Shown piece by piece: positions 25,408-32,664 of a DNA stretch of 32,862 nucleotides. A model generated the notes under the pieces. The model ran no database searches and was not told the DNA's origin. It saw nothing but the letters and a program-made list of their open reading frames with translations. A program made the translations under genes and the position numbers. This stretch comes from Acidobacteriota bacterium (GTDB taxonomy: Bacteria; Acidobacteriota; Thermoanaerobaculia; Multivoradales; J023). Within the stretch, counting starts at the first letter, position 1, and every line of letters starts with the position of its first letter. The stretch is taken from NCBI GenBank assembly GCA_003697015.1, contig RFGL01000190.1, forward strand, positions 1 through 32,862, written 5' to 3'.

Positions 25408-27828
25408 ATGGACGCGCTGTGGAGGGACCTGCGCTACGCCTTGCGGGGGTTCGGCCAGCGGCCGGGCTTCGCCGCCGTCGCCATCCTCACGCTCGCCCTG
25501 GGCATCGGCGCCAACGTCGCGATCTTCACCGTCGCCTACGGCGTGCTGATCGCCCCCCTGCCTTATCCCGACGCCGGCCGCATCGTGGTGGTGCTCGAGT
25601 CGGCCCCCGCCCTCGGCTACCCGCGCTTCTCGATCGCCCCCCCGAACTACGTCGACTTCCGCGATCAGAACACGGTCTTCAGCCACCTGGCGGCGACCTC
25701 AGGCGGCGATCTGAGCCTCACCGGCGCCGGCGACCCGGTACGGCTGCGCGCCCGACGGGCGACGTGGGAGTACTTCCCGGTCCTCGGCGTCGAGCCCCGA
25801 CTGGGCCGCGTCTTCGGGCCCGCCGACGATCGGCCCGGGGCACCGAAGGTGGCGGTCCTCGGCCACGCCGTCTGGCAACGCTACTTCGGCGGCGACGCGG
25901 CGGTGGTCGGGCGGACGGTGGAGCTCGACGGCGAGCCGCACGAGGTGATCGGCGTCATGCCCGAGGAGTTCTCGCCCGACTTCGACGTCTTCGTCCCCCT
26001 GGCCATGGACTACGCCGCCTTCGGCCGCGGGGGCCACTTCCTCGGCGCCGTGGCACGGCTCAAGCCGGGGGTTGACCTTGAGCGGGCGCGGGCGGAGATG
26101 AAGGCCATCGCCGCCCGCTTGGAGGCCGAATACCCGGACTCCAACACCGGCTGGTCGGCGGTGGTCGACCCGCTGCGCGAGCTGCTGGTCGAGGACGTCC
26201 GTCCGGCGCTGCTGCTGCTCCTCGCCGCCGTCGCCCTGGTGCTGCTCATCGCCTGCGCCAACGTCGCCAACCTGATGCTCGCCCGCATGGCCCTGCGCGA
26301 GCGCGAGATCGCCCTGCGCATCGCGCTCGGTGCCGGTCGCGGGCGGTTGATCCGCCAGCTGCTGGCCGAGAGCACGCTCCTATCCCTCGCCGGCGGCGCT
26401 CTCGGGGTCGGCCTGGCGATCTACGGCACCCGGGCGCTGGTGGCGATGAACGCCGGCGGCATCCCGTTGGCGGAGGAGATCGGCGTCGATCCGCAGGTGC
26501 TCGCCTTCGCCCTCGTCCTGTCCCTCGCCACCGGCCTGCTCTTCGGCCTGCTGCCGGCGCTCCAGGCGTCGCGTCCCAACCTGACGGCGGCGCTCAAGGA
26601 GGGGGGCGGAGGCCAGAGCGGCGGGGTACGCGGCCGGCGGCTGCGCTCCGTCCTGGTACTCGCCCAGGTGGCGGTGGCCCTGGTCCTGTTGATCGGTGCC
26701 GGCCTGCTGCTCAAGAGCTTCGCGCGCCTCCTCGCGATCGATCCCGGCTTCGAACCGGCCGGCGCCCTCACCGCCCAGCTCGCCCTGCCCGAGATCCGTT
26801 ATCGCGACGACGAGAGCCAGGTCGCCTTCTACCGCCAACTCTTCGAGCAGCTGAACGCCGAGCCCGGCATCGACGGGGTGGGAGCGATCTTCCCCATGCC
26901 CCTGACCGGCAGCGGCTTCATCCTCACGTTCGCGATCGAAGGTCGCGGCCCCTCGCCCCCCAACGAAGGCCCCTTCGCCCACGTCCGGGTAATCGGCCCG
27001 GGTTACTTCGAGACCCTCGGCATTCCGATCCGCCGCGGCCGCGGCGTCGAGCTCAGCGACGACCGGAACGGCAAGCCGGTGGCGGTGATCAACGAGAGCG
27101 CGGCCGAGAAGTACTGGCCGGGGGACGATCCGATCGGCCAGCGGATCACCTTCGACGACCTGGCCGATGCCGACGCCGAGGAGGTGCGGTGGCTGGAGAT
27201 CGCCGGCGTGGTCGGCGACGTCCACCACGAGGCCCTGGAGCAAGACACCGAGCCCGAGATCTACTGGCCCTACCTGCAGAATCCGATGGACCGGGCGACC
27301 CTCGTGCTGCGCGCGGCGGGCGACCCCGCGCCGCTGGTCGACCGCCTGCGCGAGATTCTGGCGCGGATCGATCCGAGCCTGCCGATCTGGAACGTGCAGC
27401 CCCTGCAGGCCATCGTCGACGCCTCGGTCGCCCAGCCGCGCTTCAACACCGTCCTCCTCAGTCTCTTCGCCGGCCTCGCCCTGACCTTGGCGGCGATCGG
27501 CGTCTTCGGCCTGATCAGCTACGCCGTCAGCCATCAGCTGCGCGAGATCGGCGTCCGCCTGGCCATCGGCGCCGGCCGGCGGCGCATCCTCGGCCTGGTC
27601 TTGCGCCAGGGCATGACGCCGGTAGCCGGCGGCCTGCTGCTGGGGATCGCCGGCGCGCTCTACGCCAGCCGCTACTTGGAGAGCCTGATCTACGGCGTCG
27701 CGGTCACCGACGCGGCGACCTACGCCGCGCTCTCCCTCGCCCTCGCCGCCGTCGCCGCCGCCGCCTGCCTGCTGCCCGCCTGGCGCGCCACCCGGATCGA
27801 TCCGATGGTGGTGCTGCGCGACGAATGA
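25408..27828 (+). CDS. MacB-like/FtsX ABC transporter permease, ADOP type
   Basis: N-terminal DLRYALRGFGQRPGFAAVAILTLALGIGANVAIFTVAYGVL. Two FtsX permease modules (ACANVANLMLARMALREREIALRIALGAGRGRLIRQLLAESTLL; GLISYAVSHQLREIGVRLAIGAGRRRILGLVLRQG). No ATPase gene adjacent. Confidence 0.93.
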   Translation: MDALWRDLRYALRGFGQRPGFAAVAILTLALGIGANVAIFTVAYGVLIAPLPYPDAGRIVVVLESAPALGYPRFSIAPPNYVDFRDQNTVFSHLAATSGGDLSLTGAGDPVRLRARRATWEYFPVLGVEPRLGRVFGPADDRPGAPKVAVLGHAVWQRYFGGDAAVVGRTVELDGEPHEVIGVMPEEFSPDFDVFVPLAMDYAAFGRGGHFLGAVARLKPGVDLERARAEMKAIAARLEAEYPDSNTGWSAVVDPLRELLVEDVRPALLLLLAAVALVLLIACANVANLMLARMALREREIALRIALGAGRGRLIRQLLAESTLLSLAGGALGVGLAIYGTRALVAMNAGGIPLAEEIGVDPQVLAFALVLSLATGLLFGLLPALQASRPNLTAALKEGGGGQSGGVRGRRLRSVLVLAQVAVALVLLIGAGLLLKSFARLLAIDPGFEPAGALTAQLALPEIRYRDDESQVAFYRQLFEQLNAEPGIDGVGAIFPMPLTGSGFILTFAIEGRGPSPPNEGPFAHVRVIGPGYFETLGIPIRRGRGVELSDDRNGKPVAVINESAAEKYWPGDDPIGQRITFDDLADADAEEVRWLEIAGVVGDVHHEALEQDTEPEIYWPYLQNPMDRATLVLRAAGDPAPLVDRLREILARIDPSLPIWNVQPLQAIVDASVAQPRFNTVLLSLFAGLALTLAAIGVFGLISYAVSHQLREIGVRLAIGAGRRRILGLVLRQGMTPVAGGLLLGIAGALYASRYLESLIYGVAVTDAATYAALSLALAAVAAAACLLPAWRATRIDPMVVLRDE

Positions 27829-27889
27829 GCTCAGCGGTGGAACGCATGACGGTACGCCGGCACCACGCCGGCGCGGGGGGCCGTCAGCC

Positions 27890-28534
27890 GTGAGGCGCCC
27901 CCGCAGCCGGCCGGCGGCCGCCGGCGATAGCGTCCCCTTCGTCGCCGGCGTGGTGCTCGCCGCCGGCGGCTCGAGGCGACTGCCCGGGACGACCCCCAAG
28001 CAGCTGCTCGACTTCGGCGGCGAACCGCTGGTGAGACGGGTGACGCGGGCGGCCCTCGCCGCCCCGCTCGCGCAGGTGATCGTCGTCCTCGGCCACGAGG
28101 CGACTCGGGTGGCGGCCGCGGTCGCCGGCCTCGACGTCGAGACGGTGGTCAATCGCGACTGGGGGAGCGGTCAGAGCACCTCGGTCCGCGCCGGTCTCAG
28201 CCGGGTGGCGGAGGCGGCGCGGGCCGCCATCTTCCTGCCCTGCGACCAACCTTTTCTCGACGCCGCGGTCATCGCCGGTGCCGTCGCCGCCTGGCGCGCC
28301 AGCGGCGCGCCGATCGTGGTCCCTGCCTGGGGCGAACGCCCCGGCGCGCCGGTACTCTTCGAGCGCAGCCTCTTCCCCCGGCTCCTGCGCCTCGAAGGCG
28401 ACGCCGGCGGCCGCCTCCTCGCCGCCCGCCATCCCGAGCTCGTCCACCGCTGGCAACTGCCCGACGAACGCCCCCTTCTCGACGTCGACACCCCCGCCGA
28501 CCTCGAGCGCCTGCGGCGCCTCGCCGAAGCTTGA
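27890..28534 (+). CDS. MobA/MocA-like nucleotidyltransferase (NTP_transf_3)
   Basis: VVLAAGGSRRLPGTTPKQLLDFGGEPLVRRV (LAAGxSxR...K.LL), WGSGQSTSVRAGL, IFLPCDQPFLDA, LLDVDTPADLERL. Confidence 0.88.
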   Translation: MRRPRSRPAAAGDSVPFVAGVVLAAGGSRRLPGTTPKQLLDFGGEPLVRRVTRAALAAPLAQVIVVLGHEATRVAAAVAGLDVETVVNRDWGSGQSTSVRAGLSRVAEAARAAIFLPCDQPFLDAAVIAGAVAAWRASGAPIVVPAWGERPGAPVLFERSLFPRLLRLEGDAGGRLLAARHPELVHRWQLPDERPLLDVDTPADLERLRRLAEA

Positions 28535-28572
28535 CCGGCGACGGACCTTCCGCGGTACCGGTCCAGCCTCGG

Positions 28573-28601
28573 TTGACGTACGTATACCTTCGGTCTAAAG
28601 T
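28573..28601 (+). promoter_or_regulatory. sigma70-like promoter for the two-gene island
   Basis: TTGACG (28573-28578), 17-nt spacer, TAAAGT (28596-28601). The palindromes ACGTACGT (28576-28583) and GTATAC (28582-28587) fall at the -35 edge and in the spacer. Confidence 0.6.
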
Positions 28602-28640
28602 AGTAGGTGACGCCAAGCCCGAGCTGTGAGGAGGCACAGG

Positions 28641-28982
28641 ATGGCCACCAAATCAAGAATTGGAAGCGAACGGACCGCGGAAGCGGCCTCGAAGGTCGGC
28701 CGCAGTGGATCGTCGCCTACAAAACCGGAAACCACTGCCGCCAGCCCGCTCGCTCGGCGAGCCGCAGCCGAGGGCAAGACGTTGCAGAAAGCGGGGAAAG
28801 CAGCTTCGAAAGTCCGTCGCGGTGCCGGAGCGGGCCAGACGCCGAAAAGCGCCGCGGGCAGCGCGGTTGTAGAGCGACTGCCGCGCACCATTAAATCCGC
28901 CCCGAAGGCAGGGAAGGTCAGCAAGATGGACGTCAAACGTGCCGTCGAGGCAGTTTCGTCGAAGCGAGCTGCTACGTTCTAA
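28641..28982 (+). CDS. small highly basic Ala/Lys/Ser-rich protein of unknown function (113 aa)
   Basis: ATG at 28641 with AGGAGG (28629-28634) 6 nt upstream. By count 25 Lys+Arg versus 7 Asp+Glu. Two ~27-aa internal repeats (EAASKVGRSGSSPTKPETTAASPLARR / KAASKVRRGAGAGQTPKSAAGSAVVER). The supplied track extends to a GTG at 28626. Confidence 0.72.
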   Translation: MATKSRIGSERTAEAASKVGRSGSSPTKPETTAASPLARRAAAEGKTLQKAGKAASKVRRGAGAGQTPKSAAGSAVVERLPRTIKSAPKAGKVSKMDVKRAVEAVSSKRAATF

Positions 28983-28994
28983 GAACGCAGCATT

Positions 28995-29612
28995 ATGAAG
29001 CGCTCAGCCTATGAGGAAAGCGTATTCATCAACTGCCCGTTCGACGCCGCTTACCTGAACCTCCTGAACGCGATACTCTTCGCCGTATTCGACTGCGGTT
29101 ACAAGCCCCGTTGCGCCCAAGAAGCCGACGACGGATCCCAGGTCCGAATTCAAAAAATCTACCAGCTGATCGCCGGCTCCAAGCTCGGCATCCACGACAT
29201 CTCGAGGACCGGCCTGGATCCGGCGACCAACCTTCCAAGATTCAACATGCCCTTCGAACTCGGCGTCTTCCTGGGCGCCAAGAGATTCGGCGACAAGCAT
29301 CAGCGCAGCAAGAATTGCTTGATTCTTGACAAAGAACCATACCGATATCAGCAGTACATTTCCGACATCTCGGGCCAAGACATTCGTGCCCACGGCGACG
29401 ACCCCGAGACCGTGATCAGCATCATTCGAGATTGGCTGAAGAATGCATCGCCGGACACGGTAATACCTGGCGGCAAAGAGATCTTCAGACGCTACAAACT
29501 CTTCATGAGCGAGCTGCCTGAGCTTTGCGCCGAAATCCCGATTGATCCCAGCGAGCTCACCTACAACGATTATACGTCGTTCATCTCCGAGTGGCTGAGG
29601 GTCAACGCATGA
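28995..29612 (+). CDS. conserved-looking 205-aa protein, putative TIR/nucleoside-deoxyribosyltransferase-like Rossmannoid domain
   Basis: Starts 12 nt after the preceding stop. SVFINCPFDAAYLNLLNAILFAVFDCGYKPRCAQE, IYQLIAGSKLGIHDISR, LPRFNMPFELGVFLGAKRFG, NCLILDKEPYRYQQYISDISGQDIRAHGDDP. Alternating strand/helix pattern with Glu in the ELG motif. The fold assignment is inference. Confidence 0.8.
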   Translation: MKRSAYEESVFINCPFDAAYLNLLNAILFAVFDCGYKPRCAQEADDGSQVRIQKIYQLIAGSKLGIHDISRTGLDPATNLPRFNMPFELGVFLGAKRFGDKHQRSKNCLILDKEPYRYQQYISDISGQDIRAHGDDPETVISIIRDWLKNASPDTVIPGGKEIFRRYKLFMSELPELCAEIPIDPSELTYNDYTSFISEWLRVNA

Positions 29613-29641
29613 GCCGGGTGCCCCCATACGAGCGGCAGCGG

Positions 29642-30424
29642 TTACTCCAGCTGGTCCTTGCGCCGGCCGCAGAGGGCGGTGACGACGCCGTGCAGGGTGC
29701 GGACCTCGCGTTCGCTCAGGTTGGCGCGGTGGAAGATGGCGCGCAGGTTGCGCACCATCGACGGGCGTAGCTCGCGGGTCTTGAAGAAGCCCGTTTGCTC
29801 GAGGGCGCCTTCGAGGTGGTCGAAGAAGCCGAGCAGCTGCGCGCGGGTGGCCGGCGGCGCGCCGGCGGCGGAAGGCCGAGGCGGCGACGGCAGCGATCCG
29901 GCGCGGCGCCACTCCCAGGCCAGGAGCAGCACCGCCTGGGCGAGATTCAAGGAGCTGAAACCGGGGTTCAGGGGAATGGTGAGGATGGCGTCGGCCAGGC
30001 TCAGCTCATCGTTGGTCAGGCCGATGCGCTCGCGGCCGAAGAGCAAGCCGGTGCGCTCCCCCCGGGCACTGGCGCGGCGGATCGCCGCCGCCGCTTCCTG
30101 CGGCGTGAGCACCGGCTTGGCGACGTCCCGCGGCCGGGCGGTGGTGGCGTAGACGTGATGCAGGTCGGCGACGGCGCTCCGCAGGTCGTCGTAGAGTCGC
30201 GCCGCGTCGAGCACCGCGTCGGCACCCGACGCAGCGGCCCGCGCCTGGGGATTGGGCCAGCCGTCGCGCGGCGCGACCAGCCGCAGGTCCCCGAGGCCGC
30301 AGTTGAGCATCGCCCGCGCCGCCGCGCCGACGTTCTCCCCCAGCTGCGCCCCGACCAGGACGACGGCGGGGGCCCCGTCCTCGACGTCGCTCATGCCGCG
30401 CAAGCGGCCGTCCGTACCGGCCAT
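29642..30424 (-). CDS. trmJ: TrmJ/TrmH-like SPOUT tRNA 2'-O-methyltransferase
   Basis: VVLVGAQLGENVGAAARAMLNCGLGDLRLVAPR, TGLLFGRERIGLTNDELSLADAILTIPLNPGFSSLNLAQAVLLLAWEW: SpoU-type knot motifs. An alternative start at 30394 (MSDVEDGAP) is possible. Confidence 0.88.
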   Translation of the reverse strand: MAGTDGRLRGMSDVEDGAPAVVLVGAQLGENVGAAARAMLNCGLGDLRLVAPRDGWPNPQARAAASGADAVLDAARLYDDLRSAVADLHHVYATTARPRDVAKPVLTPQEAAAAIRRASARGERTGLLFGRERIGLTNDELSLADAILTIPLNPGFSSLNLAQAVLLLAWEWRRAGSLPSPPRPSAAGAPPATRAQLLGFFDHLEGALEQTGFFKTRELRPSMVRNLRAIFHRANLSEREVRTLHGVVTALCGRRKDQLE

Positions 30425-30432
30425 CGGCGACG

Positions 30433-30438
30433 ATTATA
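30433..30438 (-). promoter_or_regulatory. consensus -10 box (TATAAT) just upstream of the TrmJ-like gene
   Basis: Plus strand ATTATA at 30433-30438, i.e. TATAAT on the minus strand, 8 nt before the ATG at 30424. No good -35 seen. Confidence 0.45.
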
Positions 30439-30481
30439 CGAGCCGCCGCGCCGGCCGCCGTTGCCGCCCCCGGCCTTCGGA

Positions 30482-30700
30482 TCACCGCAGAGCGAGGGTG
30501 GGATCGCCCCGACTTTTCTCGTATGAATCGGGTCTACGGCCATCGTGCCGGCGCTCACCTTCCCCGGTGGCCTTGCAGTAGATCGCCTTGCCGTCTCCGG
30601 GGGCATCGAAGTCCTCCAGCGTGGCGGCCGACCGGTAGCCGCAGCGCTCGAAGAAGGCGCGGGTCGAGGCGGTGCGGGTGCCGGCCGGCGGATGCCGCCC
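30482..30700 (-). pseudogene. C-terminal remnant of a GNAT-family acetyltransferase
   Basis: Minus-strand translation directly after the ALDH stop: GRHPPAGTRTASTRAFFERCGYRSAATLEDFDAPGDGKAIYCKATGEGERRHDGRRPDSYEKSRGDPTLALR*. This resembles GNAT motif B/C-terminus (FFERCGYR....DF.APGDGKAIYCK). No N-terminal acetyl-CoA-binding part is present. Confidence 0.5.
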
Positions 30701-32068
30701 TCAGGCGATCCAGACGGTCTTCTGGTTGACGAATTCGAGCATGCCTTCGCGCGCCAGCTCGCGGCCGAAACCGGAGTCCTTGACCCCGCCGAAGGGCAGG
30801 CGCGGATCGGACTTGACCAGGCCGTTGACGAAGACCGAACCGCTTTCCAGGTCGGGGATCAGGCGCTCGGCGCGCGCCGGGTCGCCGGTCCACAGGCTGG
30901 CGCCCAAGCCGTAGGGGGTGGCGTTGGCGATCGCCACCGCTTCCACCTCGCTGGCGAACGGGATCAGGGTGGCGACCGGGCCGAAGAGCTCCTCCCTGGC
31001 CGCAGGCGCGTCGGCCGGGACCTCGGTGAGGACGGTCGGCGGGTAGAAGAAGCCCGCCCCTTCCGGGACCTCGCCGCCGCACAACGCCCGGGCGCCGCGG
31101 GCGACGCTGTCGGCGACCTGCCGCGCCAAATGGTCGCGCAGATCGGCCCGCGCCAGGGGCCCGACGTCGGTGTCGCCCCGGCGGGGATCGCCCATCTTGC
31201 GCCCTCGCATGCCGGCGACGAAGGCCTCGGTGAAGCGCTCGAGGATCGGCCGCTCGACCAGGAAGCGCTTGGCGGAGATGCAGCTCTGGCCGCTGTTCAG
31301 ACAGCGCGAGGCGACGCCGATGCGGACCGCCTGCTCGAGGTCGGCGTCGGCGAAGACGATGAAGGGATCGCTGCCGCCGAGCTCCATCACCATCGGCTTG
31401 AGCGCCCGTCCGGCGGCCGACGCCACCTCGCGCCCGGCGCCGGTGCTGCCGGTCAGGGTGACGCCCCGCACCCGCGGGTCGGCGATCACCTCCGCCGCCT
31501 GCTCGTTGGACAGAAAGAGGCTCTGGAAGACGCCTTCCGGGCAACCGGCCCGCGCCAACAGATCGGCGAGCGCGAGGGCGCAGCGCGGCGTGCCCGGGGC
31601 GTGCTTGAGCAGCACCAGATTGCCCGCCGCCAGGGCCGGCGCCGCGAAGCGAAAGACCTGCCAGAAGGGGAAGTTCCACGGCATGATCGCCAGGATCGGC
31701 CCCAGGGGGTCGTAGCGCACGAAGGCCTGGGAGCCGTCCGACTCGTGCAGCTCGGGTTGCAGGAAGGCGGCGGCGTGCTCGGCGTAGTAGCGGCACGCCC
31801 AGGCACACTTCTCGGCTTCGGCGACGCCCTCCGCCAGCGGCTTGCCCATTTCCAGGGCCATGGTGGCGGCGTGCTCGCGGGCCTCCTGCTCGAGCAGCTC
31901 GGCGGCGCGCTGGAGCACCCCCGTACGCTCGCTGAGCGGTCGCTTGCGCCAGTCGTCGAAGGCGCGGGCCGCGGCCTCGAGGCGGGCTTCGAGCTCGTCG
32001 TCGCCGATCGTCGGGTAGCTCTCGACCAGCTGGCCGGTGGTCGGGTCGAGGGTGCGATAGAGGCTCAT
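30701..32068 (-). CDS. NAD(P)-dependent aldehyde dehydrogenase, succinate-semialdehyde dehydrogenase-like
   Basis: ATG at 32068 (MSLYRTLDPTTGQLVESYP). IMPWNFPFWQVFRFAAPALAAGN, VTLTGSTGAGREVASAAGRALKPMVMELGGSDPFIV, NSGQSCISAKR catalytic Cys, EELFGPVATLIPF, PFGGVKDSGFGRE. Confidence 0.94.
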   Translation of the reverse strand: MSLYRTLDPTTGQLVESYPTIGDDELEARLEAAARAFDDWRKRPLSERTGVLQRAAELLEQEAREHAATMALEMGKPLAEGVAEAEKCAWACRYYAEHAAAFLQPELHESDGSQAFVRYDPLGPILAIMPWNFPFWQVFRFAAPALAAGNLVLLKHAPGTPRCALALADLLARAGCPEGVFQSLFLSNEQAAEVIADPRVRGVTLTGSTGAGREVASAAGRALKPMVMELGGSDPFIVFADADLEQAVRIGVASRCLNSGQSCISAKRFLVERPILERFTEAFVAGMRGRKMGDPRRGDTDVGPLARADLRDHLARQVADSVARGARALCGGEVPEGAGFFYPPTVLTEVPADAPAAREELFGPVATLIPFASEVEAVAIANATPYGLGASLWTGDPARAERLIPDLESGSVFVNGLVKSDPRLPFGGVKDSGFGRELAREGMLEFVNQKTVWIA

Positions 32069-32103
32069 TCCGTCGGCGCCGCGGCCGGATGTGGACGGGA
32101 GGA

Positions 32104-32583
32104 TCAGCGGAAGAGTCGCCAACCGGCGAGGACGTCTTCCTCCTTCAGCACCAGGACGTCGCCCTCGAGGTGATGGCGCATCGGCACCGGCCGGCAGCCG
32201 CCGCGATGGCCCGGCTCGAGCTCGGTCAGACGGGTTGCGGTCTCGCACTTGTTGTCGATCATCCAGCCGTCCTGGAAGCTGAATCCGCGGCGGGTCTTGT
32301 AGTGGGTCTCGCTGGCATCGAAGCCGACGTGGATCTTGCCCAGCTCGTCGCGGCCGACCAGGAAGAGCACCTCCTGGTTGCCGTAGTTGAGGAAGCGGTA
32401 GAAGCGCACCGAGTTGGGCTCGAGGTCGGAGACGTCGATGCGCACCGTGCCGTCGTCGCCCGGCGACACGCGGATGTAGCCCGAATGGCTGAATCCGCCG
32501 TCGAGGGCGTAGTCGGCGGCCCACACCACGCCGGCGAAGAGCAGGACGATGGCGAAGCCGTGGATCGGTCGGATGCGTTTCAT
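32104..32583 (-). CDS. hypothetical exported/membrane-anchored protein (159 aa)
   Basis: ATG start with N-terminal hydrophobic segment (IHGFAIVLLFAGVVWAADYAL) followed by a soluble region. No family recognised. Confidence 0.65.
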   Translation of the reverse strand: MKRIRPIHGFAIVLLFAGVVWAADYALDGGFSHSGYIRVSPGDDGTVRIDVSDLEPNSVRFYRFLNYGNQEVLFLVGRDELGKIHVGFDASETHYKTRRGFSFQDGWMIDNKCETATRLTELEPGHRGGCRPVPMRHHLEGDVLVLKEEDVLAGWRLFR

Positions 32584-32664
32584 AGTCCCCCCATTGTCGC
32601 TGACGTCGGGGTTTGAGGCAAGCCGGTCGCCGCGCGGCCGGCGGTTCAGACGAGGGTACGTTGC

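Larger units (their letters stand above)
28560..29625. other. low-GC island (probable horizontally acquired cassette)
   Basis: Direct count: 29281-29340 is 27/60 GC (45%), against 48/60 (80%) at 29881-29940. The shift coincides with the two unknown genes. Confidence 0.7.

Noticed and set aside
27838-27895. GC-rich inverted repeat (ACGGTACGCCGGC...GCCGGCGCGGGGGGCCGT) as terminator or mobile-element end
   Set aside because: Imperfect, no T tract, and such GCCGGC palindromes are common by chance at this GC content.
28535-29641. Transposon or integron boundaries around the low-GC island
   Set aside because: I looked for terminal inverted repeats, target-site duplications or an integrase gene and saw none by eye. 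Acquisition is inferred from composition only.
29004-29912. 302-aa minus ORF spanning the island's 205-aa gene and the TrmJ 3' end
   Set aside because: The plus-strand protein has coherent motif structure and operon placement. The minus frame mixes off-frame TrmJ sequence with antisense sequence.
30545-32173. 542-aa plus ORF opposite the aldehyde dehydrogenase
   Set aside because: Antisense shadow of a clear ALDH gene.
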